Shown piece after piece: positions 32,831 through 44,439 of a stretch of DNA of 64,000 nucleotides. The notes below the pieces were generated by a model. It had not been told where the DNA came from. It was given only the letters and a program-made list of their open reading frames with translations, and made no database searches. The DNA lies in the NCBI GenBank assembly GCA_016271365.2, contig CM057456.1, positions 1,397,201,001 to 1,397,265,000 on the forward strand. Direction: 5' to 3'. Position 1 is the first letter of the stretch. Each line of letters opens with the position of its first letter. The DNA is from Neoceratodus forsteri (taxonomy: Eukaryota; Chordata; Ceratodontiformes; Ceratodontidae). Position numbers and translations under genes: made by a program.

Positions 32831-33299
32831 CATGTCTGCAGCAGTGCGTTCTTACCTAGAACTGTTAATGGGGTCCCTGCCCTGAAGTGTTGCTGTTACT
32901 GAAATCATAGTGATGCTGTGCTCTATAAAACCTCTACTTAGAAGCGATGCACAGAGATAGATACATTTAGGTCCGCACTTTAGTGGTTGTTTCTTACAGC
33001 TCTCAGGGAATTATTTTTCTTCACATATTGTCTAACTTGCCACTGCAAGTACAAACTAAATTATCCTGGCAAAGTCAGAGGATGTGAGCTTGGTGATGGT
33101 GTGGGGGTAGGGGTGTGGGGGGGAGAAGGGTTAGAAAAGCCGAGAATGGTGATTTCTGTCAGCCCAGCTTGAGACCAAAGACCCACCCACCTCCCATTAG
33201 GAGATTCCCCCAGATCCAGCCCAAACTGGAGCCCTTTTCCCCACCCTAATATCAGGTCTCCACTCTCCATTTGACCTCGAACTGACATGGGGCTGGGGC
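32831..33299. other. No gene seen
   Basis: Separates the two CR1 copies. I see no coding signal. TTAA preceded by TTCC at 33327-33334 looks like one end of a T2-type MITE, but no partner end was found. Confidence 0.45.
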
Positions 33300-33318
33300 T
33301 GCCCTCCTCCTTCTGGAG

Positions 33319-33537
33319 ATGACTGTTCCTTTAAGCCCTACTGTTGTCACACCTCCCTCCCCCAGGGTTGCTTTTTTGGGCTGGTGCAGAGCTCAGGGAT
33401 TTAGCTTTATTGGGGACTGGGGCTCCACCTGGAGGGATGCAGGCCTATACAGGCACAATGGTCTGCATCTATGCTGGAGAGGAACCAGGATCCTAGGTGA
33501 TAGGTTTAAATGCTTCATTCGCAAGCATTTAAACTAG
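33319..33537 (+). pseudogene. CR1 ORF1 C-terminus, esterase-like end
   Basis: The frame ends with STWRDAGLYRHNGLHLCWRG, then TRILGDRFKCF and a stop at 33537. NGLHL corresponds to the DGxHL block (catalytic Asp-x-x-His) that closes SGNH-esterase-like domains in CR1 ORF1; here the Asp is Asn. The beginning of ORF1 is absent. Confidence 0.55.
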
Positions 33538-33730
33538 CCGGGGACGCACTGAAAAGAAGGAGAAATCCTAGCCCCCCCACCCCCAAAAAAAAATCAGGGT
33601 AATTAGTGAGGTAAACACCAAGATAGAGCAGTCGATAGGGATAAGGGCAGGGGTAAATGGAGAAAAAGACAAAGGCAGTAAGGACAGGGATGGGGCAAAA
33701 AGAAATAAAGCCAGAAAAAAATGGAGGGTA

Positions 33731-36700
33731 ATGAGTACCAGTGCCCGTAGTCTAGGTAAAAAGCTCCCTGAAATGGTGGCCTTGATGGAAGAGAGATGCC
33801 TGGAATTCATGGCAGTCACAGAAACATGGTACACAGAGAACTATGACTGGGATGTCAACATACCAGGTTACACAATCTACAGGAGGGACAGGGAGGGAAG
33901 AAAAGGAGGAGGAGTAGCTCTCTATGTAAGGGAAGGGATCAAAGCAACAGAACTAAAGTGTAAACAGGGAGAAGAGGAGGCACTGTGGGTCACCCTGGAG
34001 ACTGGAAATGGCTCCACAATCTGCACACGGGTTGTATACAGACCCCCGTTTCAGGGGGAGAAAATGGACAAGGAAATGATAGAAGGCATCCTTGGGATGG
34101 CAGAGGAAGGGGAGATATTGCTGATGGAGGACCTGAATATGCCAGATATTAACTGGAGCACCTTTGTTGCAGCCACATCCTAGAGCAGGGCCATTCTCGA
34201 TGCCCTACAGGGGGCATACCTCAGACAGCTAGTTTTGGAACCCACTTGGGAGGGAACAATCTTAAACCTGGTACTCTCAAATGGGGACGGAGAGAGGATC
34301 TCTGATTTTGAAGTGGGTAGCCATCTGGGAACAAGTGACCACCAAACAGTGTGGTTCACGATAAACTTATCTGTAGAGTCAAGCCACACAAAAGTAAAGG
34401 TACTGGACTCAGGAGGGCTAATTTTGTCAAATGGAGAGTGCCTCAGAAAAGCACTAGCAAACAGGCAAGAAGGTGGGGTGGAGCAACAATGGAGAAACAT
34501 CAAAACTGCCATCACAGAGGCAACAAGCCTTTGTGTGAAGCAAATAAACTAATCAAAATGAAAGAAAAAAACACTATGGTTCTCAAAAGAAGTGGCGGGG
34601 AAGGTAAGGGAGAAAAAGATAACATTCAGAAAGTATAAGGAAACACAGAAGGAGCAGGACAGAGAACTGTACCAGTTAAAGCAGTAGGAAGCGGGGAAGG
34701 CAGTCAGAATAGCAAAGGCCCAAACTGAGGAAAAGATAGCCAACTCGGTTAAGAAGGGGGATAAAACCTTTTATAGGTACATTAGGGAGCAAAGAAAGAT
34801 GAAGGCAGGGATACTGAGGCTGAATAAAGAGGAAGGTGGTTGGGCAGAGAGCGACAGTGAAAAAGCAGGGATACTGAATGAATATTTCTGCTCAGTATTC
34901 ACAATGGAAAAGCAGGGGGAGAGACCCAATCCAGTCAATAGAAGCACTCTGGATAGGAGGGTTGATGTTAGTCCTTTCACAGAAGAAAGGGTTCTGAAAG
35001 AACTCTTAAAACTGAAGGTGGATAAAGCAATGGGGCCTGATGGGATTCACCCCAGAATTCTAAAAGAACTAAGGGAAGAACTAGTAACACCACTGACTAC
35101 CCTTTTTAATAAATCATGGGAGGATGGTGTGGTGCCTGAGGACTGGAGGAGGGCGGATGTGATTCCCCTTCGCAAAAGAGGGAGCAAGACAGAGGCAATA
35201 AACTACAGACCTGTCAGTTTTACCTCAGTGGTAGGGAAAATGATGGAATCACTTCTGAAGGAAAGAATTGTTGAGTACCTAGAGGCCAGTGGGCAACAGG
35301 ACCCAAGGCAGCATGGATTCACAGTAAGAAGGTCATGTCAGACAAATCTATTTGATTTCTTTGACTGGGTGACCAAATTAGTAGACCAGAGAGGGGTTGT
35401 GGACATGGCCTACCTAGACTTTAGCAAGGCATTTGACACAGTTCCTCACAAAAGATTAATAAACAAATTAGCCAGCCTGGGATTGGGTCCCAGGGTGGTA
35501 GCCTGGGTAAAATGCTGGCTGGACAACAGGACACAGCGGGTAATAGTAAATGGAGTCCACAGTGAAGAAAGGAGGGTTACTAGTGGGGTACCACAGGGTT
35601 CAGTACCGAGGCCGGTCCTTTTTAATGTCTTTAGAAAGTGACATTGCGGAGGGACTGGAGGGGAAGATATGTCTCTTTGCAGATAACATAAAGATCTGCA
35701 ACAGGGTTGATACGCAAGGTGGGGTGGAAAGGATGAAAAGGGTCTTGGCAAGGTTGGAGGAATGGTCAAATGTATGGCAGCTTAGAGTCAACGCAAAGAA
35801 GTGCAAAGTAATGCACCTGGGAAACAAAAACCCAGGGCAAGAGTACACAATGGTGGGTGAGATACTGACAACAAAAATGGAAAGGGACCTGGGGGTAGGC
35901 ATATCAGATGACCTAAAGTTGGGCCAGCAACGTGAAAAGGCAGTAAGGAGGGCTGGGGGGATACTGGGATGCATAGGGAGAGGCATTACCAGTAGAAAAC
36001 ATGATGTTGTTGGCCCTCTGTACAGACAGTCGGTAAGACCACATCTGGAGTACTGTGTACAGTTCTGAAGACCCCATCTCTGCAAAGACATAGACAGGGT
36101 GGAGGCTGTTCAGAGGAGGGCAACCAAAATGGTGCAGGGTCTGCACCAGAAGACATATGAAGAAAGACTAAAGGAGCTTAAGATGTATAGCCTCGAGGAA
36201 AGGAGGGAGAGGAGTGACATGATAGAAACTTTCAAACATGGGTGTAGGCAGGCATACTCCAAGCACTCCATGGTGTGCAATTTTATTTAAGGGGGGTAGC
36301 AAATAGGTTCTGAACTGCTTCTTTTTTCCATGAAAACTAAAAGAAAATACTGAACCTTTCTGTAATTTTATTCATAGAAGTTAAAATCAGAAGGACTGGT
36401 CACTAATACTCTCTTTGCATCCCAAGAGCAATGCAACTTTACAGGCTCTGGGCTGGTATGTGGGTGTCTTAAGGAACATTGCGTGGCATTTGTATTTACC
36501 CATGCATGGCAACAACCACTGTCATGAGATACAAAAGTTGTATTTATTGTGCCAAATGAGGCAACAAACAAGGTCCTGGTGTACATTTATATATTGTCTG
36601 GCTACACCCTGGGGGGGGGGGGGTAGCAGTGAGTCCACTTGGTGTACAGATCTGATATCCCTGGCTACACCACTACTTTCAAATACCTCAAGGGAATCAA

Positions 36701-36938
36701 CAAAGTCCAAGAGGGTAGCAACTTTCGGCAAAAGAGATGTGCAAGAACAAAGGGGCACAATTTGAAGATAGAGGGAGGACAGCTCAGAGGTAATGTGAGG
36801 AAGTATTTCTTCATAGAGAGGGCTGTAGATGCATGGAACAGCCTTCCTGAGGAGGTCATAGAGCCAAAAACAGTGGGGGAATTCAAGAATACGTGGGACA
36901 GACATAAGACAATTCTAGTGGGGGGTAGGAGAAAGTAG
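33731..36938 (+). pseudogene. CR1 ORF2, broken, interrupted by hAT element
   Basis: APE endonuclease 33731-34552: ARSLGKKLPEM, AVTETWYTENYDW, GGGVALYVREGI, LLMEDLNMPDINWS, GTSDHQTVWF, with a stop at 34181. The RT core at 34799-35641 is open for 280 residues: DKAMGPDGIHPRIL, INYRPVSFTSVVGKMMES, HGFTVRRSCQTNLFDFFDWV, YLDFSKAFDTVPHKRL, TSGVPQGSV. After a frameshift comes LFADNIKICNRVD at 35673-35711, where the second catalytic Asp of the FADD box is Asn. The C-terminal part at 36099-36236 (RRATKMVQGLHQKTYEERLK) continues after the hAT insert at 36676-36938 (FKYLKGINKVQ, WNSLPEEVIEP). Inactive. Confidence 0.85.
36237..36675. mobile_element. hAT-like non-autonomous transposon, 8-bp TSD
   Basis: The CR1 sequence GAAACTTTCAAATACCTC is split. 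CTTTCAAA is present at 36229-36236 and again at 36676-36683, an 8-bp target duplication. The insert begins CATGGGTGTAGGCAGG and ends CCTGGCTACACCACTA, imperfect inverted termini matching the common hAT end CAGGGGTGTAGCCAGG. A second copy of the right-end motif (CTGGCTACACCCTG) and a G run lie inside at about 36598-36622. No transposase. Confidence 0.85.
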
Positions 36939-37049
36939 GCTGTTGGTTAACTAGGATCTGCAGCTTATCCGTTAGGTAGGGAAATGGGCAGACTAGGTGG
37001 GCCAAGCGGTCCTTATCTACCATCAGATTCTGTGTTTCTATGTTTCAGA

Positions 37050-38249
37050 TGCAGTTCGAGCACCAAGGGGTAGCAAAGGTGCTATGTGGAAGGCAGCAGC
37101 AGTAGAACAGGCTTGGGACTTGCTTTCAGTCCAAACCCTCTTCCTGGCAAACACACCAAGGTGGCAGCAGCAGCTGATAGCTACCTAGCCTAGGGCTACT
37201 ACTGCACAAGCAGGCATAGTGAGCAGGAAGGGCATCAAGCAAGCCCGCTCAGCTTTCTCTTAGAATGGAACCCCAAAACCCACTGTACCCTTCAACAAGT
37301 CGCTCTCCCTCAGTGAACGCTGCAGTTTCCGCACACCAGCGGATTTGCATTTGTGTGCTCATGCCTGTTCCCCATCCCCAAATTCTAATGTTTTTATGTA
37401 TTTTCTTCACATTTTTTCTTTTATTCCTACATACTTCTTCACTGTTGTTTCTGGGCAAATGAACTTTACTTATTTTGCAGCATGATGTTTTGACATGACT
37501 GCTATGTGAGAACTTTTCTGTTACTGCTTTGACTCTGTTATTCCATTGATAATACAATATTTCCCAGCACTTGCTATAGCCCATCTCCTAATGAAGAGGC
37601 AGCTGTTCCTTGAAGTGCTGGTGGTTTAGTCCTGCTCTTTGTCTCTGTATTTGGGTACCATACTAAAGGCCACACGTGACCTGTACTGTCTGCTTTGATA
37701 CTGCATTAAACAAAATGCACTTGAGTCACATACTTTGTACCTCAACTTATTTAATTTCTGTGAACAATGATGTCACCCTTCACATGCCCCACCACCCCCA
37801 GTCATTACCAGTCCTTGTGAATTGGGCAGTATCAGACGTGGAAGTAGTGCCTAGTCTAAGTGCTTGCTGTACCCCGTTGCTGTCTGCCCCTAAAGGCGCA
37901 CTGTCCAGTCACTACTACTGTGAGAACAATGTCTGAGGCACAGGTACCAACAGCACAGATACTTGGCTGCTTAGTGCCCCCACCACACACACACACCCAA
38001 AGTTGACTTAAGAACTCCTTCTGTAGTTAATGGGTCAGGAGGATGCAAAAGAAGTGTTACTGGGACTGGCTGATAGTTTAAAACAACAATATATATGCCT
38101 TGTGGTGTATGCGAGTTGACACCCCTGACTGACCTCCAGGAAAGTTTCCCTTCTCTGAAACGGTGGAACCTCTCTGGAAATGTCCCTTTTTGAAAGCCTG
38201 TGTGTCACTGGCTAACAGTGTAGGTTTAGGAACCATCGAATCCCACCAG
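37050..38249. other. Intron, no gene seen
   Basis: End of the ~19.6-kb intron region. I see only a short (CA)n tract near 37983-37999 and no exon-like structure. Confidence 0.5.
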
Positions 38250-38335
38250 AGCCACTTATTGTGTGACCCTGAGCAAGTCAGTTAACCTCTGAATGCCTCA
38301 GTTCACTCATCTGTAAATTTGGGTAAAGGCAGGAT
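38250..38335 (+). mobile_element. MIR-like CORE-SINE fragment
   Basis: TGTGTGACCCTGAGCAAGTC, then AGTTAACCTCTGAATGCCTC and CATCTGTAAATTTGGG closely follow the core and 3' tail of MIR SINEs. MIR is ancient and best known from amniotes, so this bears on the organism. The fragment is followed by a scrap of the ~70-bp repeat found at 13790-14870. Confidence 0.72.
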
Positions 38336-39179
38336 CCCACTGCAAATGAGTCTTAGCTGGTATATATCCACTTCACAACACTCACTTTTGCTCTCCTGCT
38401 GTCCCGCCAATGAAGTCTACCATTGGCCATGCTGCCTTCTCTTTCTGCTTCCCCACCACCACCACAACCACAATGTGCTCTGCTCCTTCCTTTCTCTGAA
38501 ATCTCTCCTCTGTGAGGAAAAGGGCACAGATGGTGAAAAAGTAGCTGAAAAAAGGAGCCACAGTAGCAGGGTCAGTGATGTGGGAGTTAACAGCCTTGAG
38601 AATGGGGGGAGAGGACTGGGTTTTGGGGGAGAGAAAAGGGAGTGGATTACTTTCCAGAACTAGGAGGGGTGGTTAAGGTTCTTCCTGAGTGTGGATGTGA
38701 AGTAATCATAATTCAGAAGCCTGGTGGCTTTGGTACGAGCATTATGAAGAGTCTAGTAATTTAACAGGGCTGCAGGGGAGCCAGTGATCTTATAGGATTG
38801 CCAGACCAGGCATGATGTATACTCTGTTGCTTGTTGTGCAATTTTATAACAGCTGAGCTCTTCATATTTTTATTAGATATCCACAAGATTTGAGGACAGA
38901 TTGCCCTTTTGACACAAAAGGTGCCCTTTTGACCGTGAGCACCCACATATTTCCCAGTCTTCCGGCACCCATGGGCCCAGACATGTTTCAGTTGTCTGAC
39001 TTGCGCCACCCAATCCACACTTTATACTAGTGGCACCTCCAGTGTTTTGTTTCCATGCCTGCTTGAGTGGGTTTCCTGAGTAACTTCTGGTCAACCCTGA
39101 TTGGAATCGGCTCCATGGCAGCTTGGGCATAAACACACAAAACACTCTCATTGTTCTGTTTATTTCTTTTTGGCCATAG
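38336..39179. other. Intron, no gene seen
   Basis: No coding signal other than the exon that follows. It ends in the pyrimidine-rich acceptor of the 39180 exon. Confidence 0.5.
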
Positions 39180-39258
39180 AATAAAGCTCTTTTCCACCAA
39201 TTCAGTCTGAGAGAGAACTGGCTTCAGCAAAGAGGAACTGTTAATGAATTGGAAGAAG
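39180..39258 (+). CDS. RAPGEF5: RAPGEF5-like exon 2 of 4 in window (79 nt, REM-RA linker)
   Basis: Acceptor TTTCTTTTTGGCCATAG, donor GTAAGG. It begins in phase 0 and ends after the first base of a codon (phase 1). The 26 codons read NKALFHQFSLRENWLQQRGT and then VNELEE. The other two frames have stops or no similarity. The sequence corresponds to the linker that precedes the RA domain in EPAC proteins (KHKVLLQQFNTGDERAQKR in RAPGEF4, from memory). The split codon G|TC joins to the next exon as Val, giving NELEEVFCRVYITEHSYL with no break. Confidence 0.82.
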
Positions 39259-39707
39259 GTAAGGGGTGCTATGAAAAGAAAACACATATCCTCTGTGTAT
39301 TGATTTCTATAATTTGCACAGAAATCTCTCAAATATCCATTTATGTCTGCAATGTATATATATATATGTCATTAAGTGATGCAGTCTGTCTTTATCCATA
39401 TAAAACATTTAAAAAGATTAAAAAGCTTACTCAGTATCTTTGGATGTTTTGCTGTTCTATCCCCTTGAGCAAGGTCAACCTGACTGTGATCTGCAACAGA
39501 CGATGACTGCCTCAGCATGTTCTCAAGCTCAGGCGATGCTGATCACAAGTTATTGTGTTTCTGTATTGCATTGCTCTGCTAGTTTGTCTCCTGATTTTCC
39601 CCTTTCTGTCCCCTCATCTTCCTTCTCATTTTCTTTTTATCAAGGATATATTCTCTGCCCAAATGCCCCTTATCTGGCCCAGCCACGTTCCAACCCCAAA
39701 AGCCCCA

Positions 39708-40420
39708 CTTACCATCACCCTGATACCCAAGGATCAGGCAGGGTTACATCACCCTAGTACCCAAGGATCAGACAGCGTTACATCACCTTAGTACCCAAGG
39801 ATCAGGCAAGGTTACATCACCCTAGTACCCAAGGATCAGGCAGGGTTACATCACCCTAGTACCCAAGGATCAGGCAGGGTTACATCACCCTGATACCCAC
39901 GGATCAGGCAGGGTTACATCACCCTGATACCCACGGATCAGGCAGGGTTACATCACCCTAGTACCCACGGATCAGGCAGGGTTACATCACCCTGATACCC
40001 ACGGATCAGGCAGGGTTACATCACCCTAGTACCCACGGATCAGGCAGGGTTACATCACCTAGTACCCAAGGATCAGGCCAGTTACATCACCCTTACCAAG
40101 GATCAGGCAGGGTTACATCAAATTCTATTACCCAAGGATCAGGCAGGTTACATCACCCTAGTACCCAAGGATCAGGCAGGGTTACATCACCCTAGTACCC
40201 AAGGATCAGGCAGGGTTACATCATCCTAGTTCCCAAGGATCAGGCAGGGTTACATCACTCTAGTACCCAAGGATCAGGCAGGGTTACATCACCCTGATAC
40301 CCAAGGATCAGGGCAGGGTTACATCACCCTGATACCCAAGGATCAGGCAGGGTTACATCACCCTAGTACCCAAGGATCAGGCAGGGTTATATCACCCTAG
40401 TACCCAAGGATCAGGCAGGA
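39708..40420. repeat. 34-bp minisatellite, ~21 copies
   Basis: The unit is ACCCAAGGATCAGGCAGGGT followed by TACATCACCCTAGT (34 bases), in about 21 copies. Variants alternate: AAGG or ACGG near the start, and CTAGT or CTGAT at the end. ACGG units form one cluster (about 39895-40060). A few units have 1-4-base deletions or insertions (about 40070-40150). It begins about 450 bases after the 39180-39258 exon, in the 5-kb intron. Confidence 0.95.
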
Positions 40421-42168
40421 TTGTGAGGCATAAGTGTACCAGCAGGGTCATTCTGGCAGCTGCCATGCTCCACCTGCAGTTTTCCACCCAGTCCCCCCCC
40501 ACCTCCTAGTTAATGCTGCATGATGCCTTAACACATGCAGCATTCCTGGCAAGGGAGCAAGTTTCCTGACCTACCACAGGGGTCACTGCGGCAGCATAAT
40601 GTGGTGCCACTCCTCCCTGAGCTGGGAAGCATTGCTAACAGAAGTGCTTCCCCAGCCCTGGCTGCCCAATTCCAGTATCCCAGATCACCGGCACCGTAGT
40701 GCAGTGTGCTACTGCTCTGCAATCTGGTCATCCCTCGAATTTCCTCTCTTTGCTTCTTATATCAACAATTTGATATGATGCCTACCAGAGGCAGAAGTAG
40801 GATTAATCTGTGCCATTACTGAAGACTAAGGATATACAAATACTGCAATATTTGGATATATAATGTCTGTATTTAGCTGATCTGATATTGTCTATTTGTG
40901 GAGAAACTGTATTTTGCAGCAAATCTGCTGCAAAACAGTTTGCCCTCCCACACCACTAAGGGTCAGGGCTGGTCCCACAGCCACCTTCCACACACTGTGT
41001 CACCTCTCAGCCTACTTCCCTCTCCCTGTACTCTCTAATAATGTAAAATGCATTAGAAAATGGGTTTGAGAAGCCCTGGTTCCTGACTAGTTGAGAGCCT
41101 TCTTATAGTGTAGATCACCGTGCCACACAGAATTTTTAAAATTGTGAATGGCAGTCATTTTTTTCTTCACTCATTAGTAGGTGAGTGACCCTCCCCTTGC
41201 CCCCGCCTGCTTTGCTGATTGTTTTTTTTTATTTTTTTAACATTTTTAAACATTAATCATTAATGCCACAGTGCTAGTATATCAATCTGTAAAATCTCAC
41301 CCGAGCTGCTCAACCATTGGGTCCAAATGCATGTTTCTAACTGCTGACCATGCAGCTTCTAGCACTCCCCTCAGCTGCTCACTCTGTCATCCCTCTTGTC
41401 CATGATCAAAACCTGGCACATGAAAGCAAGAAATGGCAACTGCTCCAGTTATTCCTTCCTTGTGTCACATCAGCTCCCTCCAGACACATACTGCTAGCGG
41501 AGGGGTGGGGATATGAAAAAGAAGGAAACTAAAACTGCAGACCGCATAATACTGCAGTCCCCTCTACTGCCAGTGTACCAGTGAAAGGACTGTTTTTACC
41601 CAAACATTTTATATCAGTGTTTTAAAGTTGTTTTTTTTAATTAAACTTTTATTGAATGTTTTTGTCTACCATTTAACCCATTTTCTTAGCACAGTAACAC
41701 CCTCCAGTGTGGGCAGTAATGGCTATACCCACCCTTGCAGGAGCTGTAGGCCCTCCGGCTATGACACAGGGCCTCATTACACCCCTGGGTGGGCAGGTAA
41801 AGCCCAGTACTGCCCACGCTGTCAGGTATTATTGCTTGCATAGCTAGCCAGTTACCAGCACTCCCATCCACCCAGCAGCTTTTAGAAATAGCCCACTAGC
41901 TTACTGTCCCCCCAGACCCCCAACCTTTATGAGTAAGAGCACCCTGTCTGAATTCTTAACTCTCTGGCTAGACCCAGTTCTTGGCTTGGGGTGGGCGGGC
42001 ATGGTCAGATAAGTCTCTGCTGCTGTCCCTCAACTAATATGTGCCTCTCTTTTCCCTGAAGTACACTGCAGGATATAAGTAGCTGCCAGCACGTTGTGGG
42101 AGTTTGCTTCCTTTAGTGTCCTTGAACAGAAACATACGTGTTGACAGTAATAAGCTGTGCCATTTCAT
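40421..42168. other. Intron, no gene seen
   Basis: No supported exon, RNA gene or clear transposon. T-rich tracts lie at 41221-41240 and 41630-41640. Confidence 0.5.
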
Positions 42169-42820
42169 TTCAAGGGGAAAGTCCCCTCAACCTACTTTCT
42201 GTATAGGTATGTAGTTTGTAGGCAGGAGCAATGATTCCCTCACTTGCATCATCCTAATTTCAGTATAAATGAGGTTGTCTCTGTTTTGCCCTGGTGTGAA
42301 AACCTGTTTGTCTCCATTGCAAAGGTCATGGCCCCACTCATGCAGTAGTACATCATGGGAGTTGATGATGCGTACCTACACATGCCAGCAGACATTATAC
42401 TCTCATTGACTTCTGTTGCATGTGTTGTGAAGTCCCTGTATTCTCTAAAAGCATTTTTTGCCTAACTCGTACACTTTAAACTACAGAAAACAGTGGAGCA
42501 CTTACTGTGCCTTGAAAAGTTTCTTGGCCAGCATAAGACAAGAACATCGGGACTACAGAGGACAGCAACGGTACTGACTAATACAGTGTAACTGCTGCAG
42601 GCTTTAGTAGTAAAACACAAAATTCCAGGATGCCTTACCTGAGTTGGGGCATGACTTTTGCAATGGAGTCGAGCAGATTTTTACACCATATTTAAGTACC
42701 TTCATTTACATTCAAATCCTGATGATATTAGGAGGGTGCATTAGAGGCAGTCATTGTTCATGCCTACAAACTACACACATAAACAGTTCAATAAAAGGCT
42801 GAGGGGACTTTCCCCTTTAA
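42169..42820. mobile_element. T2-type MITE, ~190-bp arms
   Basis: The left end is TTCAAGGGGAAAGTCCCCTC and the right end GAGGGGACTTTCCCCTTTAA. The arms match further over TGTAGTTTGTAGGCA, then ATCCTAAT and CCATTGCAAA, up to about 190 bases each, with a dissimilar centre. The right TTAA is intact (42817-42820) and the left has decayed to TTCA. The terminus TTAAAGGGG fits the T2 motif. Also notable: the end itself contains a short palindrome, GGGGAAAGTCCCC. Confidence 0.78.
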
Positions 42821-44289
42821 ATGTCATCAGCATCAAATAGATTGGGTGTTATCATTGACACACAGATTCTTTGAGAAATGTCATTTCTCACAATTAAATA
42901 TGTCACTCATGGTAACTCGTATTTTAAAAAATGAAACCATGCAAAGCCTCATTATGTTTAATAAAATGTCACACTGCACAGCAAAGTTCAGTGCACCGCA
43001 GAATTGTAAAGACTGAAGCCCAGACAGCGTATGTGGGATAAAAAATAAAAATCAAGAGCTGGAGCTTAAGCAATAGTGCCCCATTTTGTATTTCTTGATA
43101 TAGTGCATGCGTGCTTATTTACTGAAGTACGTGGGGGGGGGGGATATCTGCAAATACTACTGTTGGAGACAAATGCCATTCCACTTCTGAAGCACTACTA
43201 GTGCTAAAGGCCTTGGGTCCTCTCCAGAGCATTGTTCTACTATTATTGCACTGAATATTAGGGAGTGGTCAAACTTTGCCCACAGTAGTAATAACGTAGA
43301 AGAAAAAAGAGCTTCTCGAACCAGTATGCAGTCAGATACCCTGCCACCTCACCCCATATAATGTTATACATTTTATGTGCCCAAAGAGGATTGCAGGCAT
43401 GTCCCCTTCCCACCTCTCAACCCAGTTGCCTGCCTTGCTTCATCAGCAGAGCAGGATCGGGTCAGGGTGAGTGTGGATTGTGGAGCATTGGGTGGGGTTC
43501 TGGATGATGTGGAGTGCTCCTCATGTGTGGGTGAAGCACCCCACAGTGCACACCAACTTGTAGACCTTTCTTGAGCTGGCCCTTATCATATAACATGCAA
43601 ATGTATGCAAAATACTGAGTGAAATGAACCTTTCAGAATCTAGGACTAAAGAGCTCAAGAACAGGCACACTCCAAAAGGCTGCCAAAATGTAAACAATTA
43701 CAGTCATTTAAAAAAGGTTAAAGCAAACAAGACAAAACAAAAAAATTTCTAAGGCAAGTTTTGTGGCTGATTCTTTGTCAGAGTAGGACTACAATAACAA
43801 CACATGCTTTTGGGAATTGTTTTTTATGTTGTCCTATCCAGTGTTTGCTTTAACTTTATAAAAAAAAAATATTGTACATCGGTTTTACTTCAGCTGCAGC
43901 CTGGAAATGGGCTTTTCCTTTGACTCTGCGATTCTTGGCCATTTCCAAAGGTTGCACCCATGGTCGTTTTGGAGTGTCTGATCTTTGTTGTGATTCTGGC
44001 TAACAGTTTTAGTAGCATTTTGAATTTAAACTGGAACTGATACGAACTGGAACCAAAGAATGCTGGCCCACCCGTATTTATGCTGCTGTAATGAGATGCG
44101 TGCTTGGACTCCTTTGGAGATGTACTGCTTGGTGTCCCAGCCCTGCTGACCCCTTTTGTCACTCTTCGTCTGCCTGCCTGTCTATCCAAATATGTTTTAT
44201 GATGTCTGGAGGAGAAGGAAGAATTTAATTGGCTGTCGCACTTCAAATACTTGTCTTGTCCCTTCCTGATCCCCTTCTGTTTTCTGCAG
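42821..44289. other. Intron, no gene seen
   Basis: G run at 43132-43142, otherwise no notable structure before the acceptor of the next exon. Confidence 0.5.
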
Positions 44290-44439
44290 TCTTTTGCCGT
44301 GTTTACATAACGGAGCATTCTTATCTGAGTGTAAAGGCTAAGGTATCCGCTTCAGCCCAGGAAATACTGAAAACGGTAGCAGAGAAGCTTCAGTATTTGG
44401 AGGAGGACCTTGTTCTGGTGGCTGTTGAATTCTCTGGAG
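44290..44439 (+). CDS. RAPGEF5: RAPGEF5-like exon 3 of 4 in window (150 nt, RA domain)
   Basis: Acceptor CCCCTTCTGTTTTCTGCAG, donor GTACTG. It begins with two bases that complete a split codon and ends after the first base of the next (phase 1). It encodes FCRVYITEHSYLSVKAKVS, then ASAQEILKTVAEKLQYLEED and LVLVAVEFSG. This is the first half of a ubiquitin-fold Ras-associating domain: two beta strands, the helix ILKTVAEKL and strand LVLVAV. EPAC2/RAPGEF4 has the same layout (VYCMDHTYTTIRVPV, SVKEVISAVADKL, as I recall), but the wording here is clearly distinct, which favours RAPGEF5. The RA domain would bind an activated Ras-family GTPase and localise the exchange factor. Confidence 0.9.

Larger units (their letters stand above)
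33300..37049 (+). mobile_element. CR1-type LINE copy 2, with nested hAT-like element
   Basis: A second CR1 of the same broad type: end of ORF1 (33319-33537), ORF2 (33731-36938, interrupted) and a 3' UTR that ends in TCTGTGTTTCTATGTTTC, the octamer-type CR1 terminus, at about 37049. A 439-bp hAT-like element sits inside at 36237-36675. The element is in the same orientation as the host gene, inside its ~19.6-kb intron. Confidence 0.85.

Noticed and set aside
33327..33334. Fifth T2-type MITE end (TTCCTTTAA)
   Set aside because: Only one end is visible. I found no inverted partner, so the motif may be chance.
39708..40420. CRISPR-like array
   Set aside because: The repeat is continuous with no unique spacers, and the genome is eukaryotic. 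It is a minisatellite.
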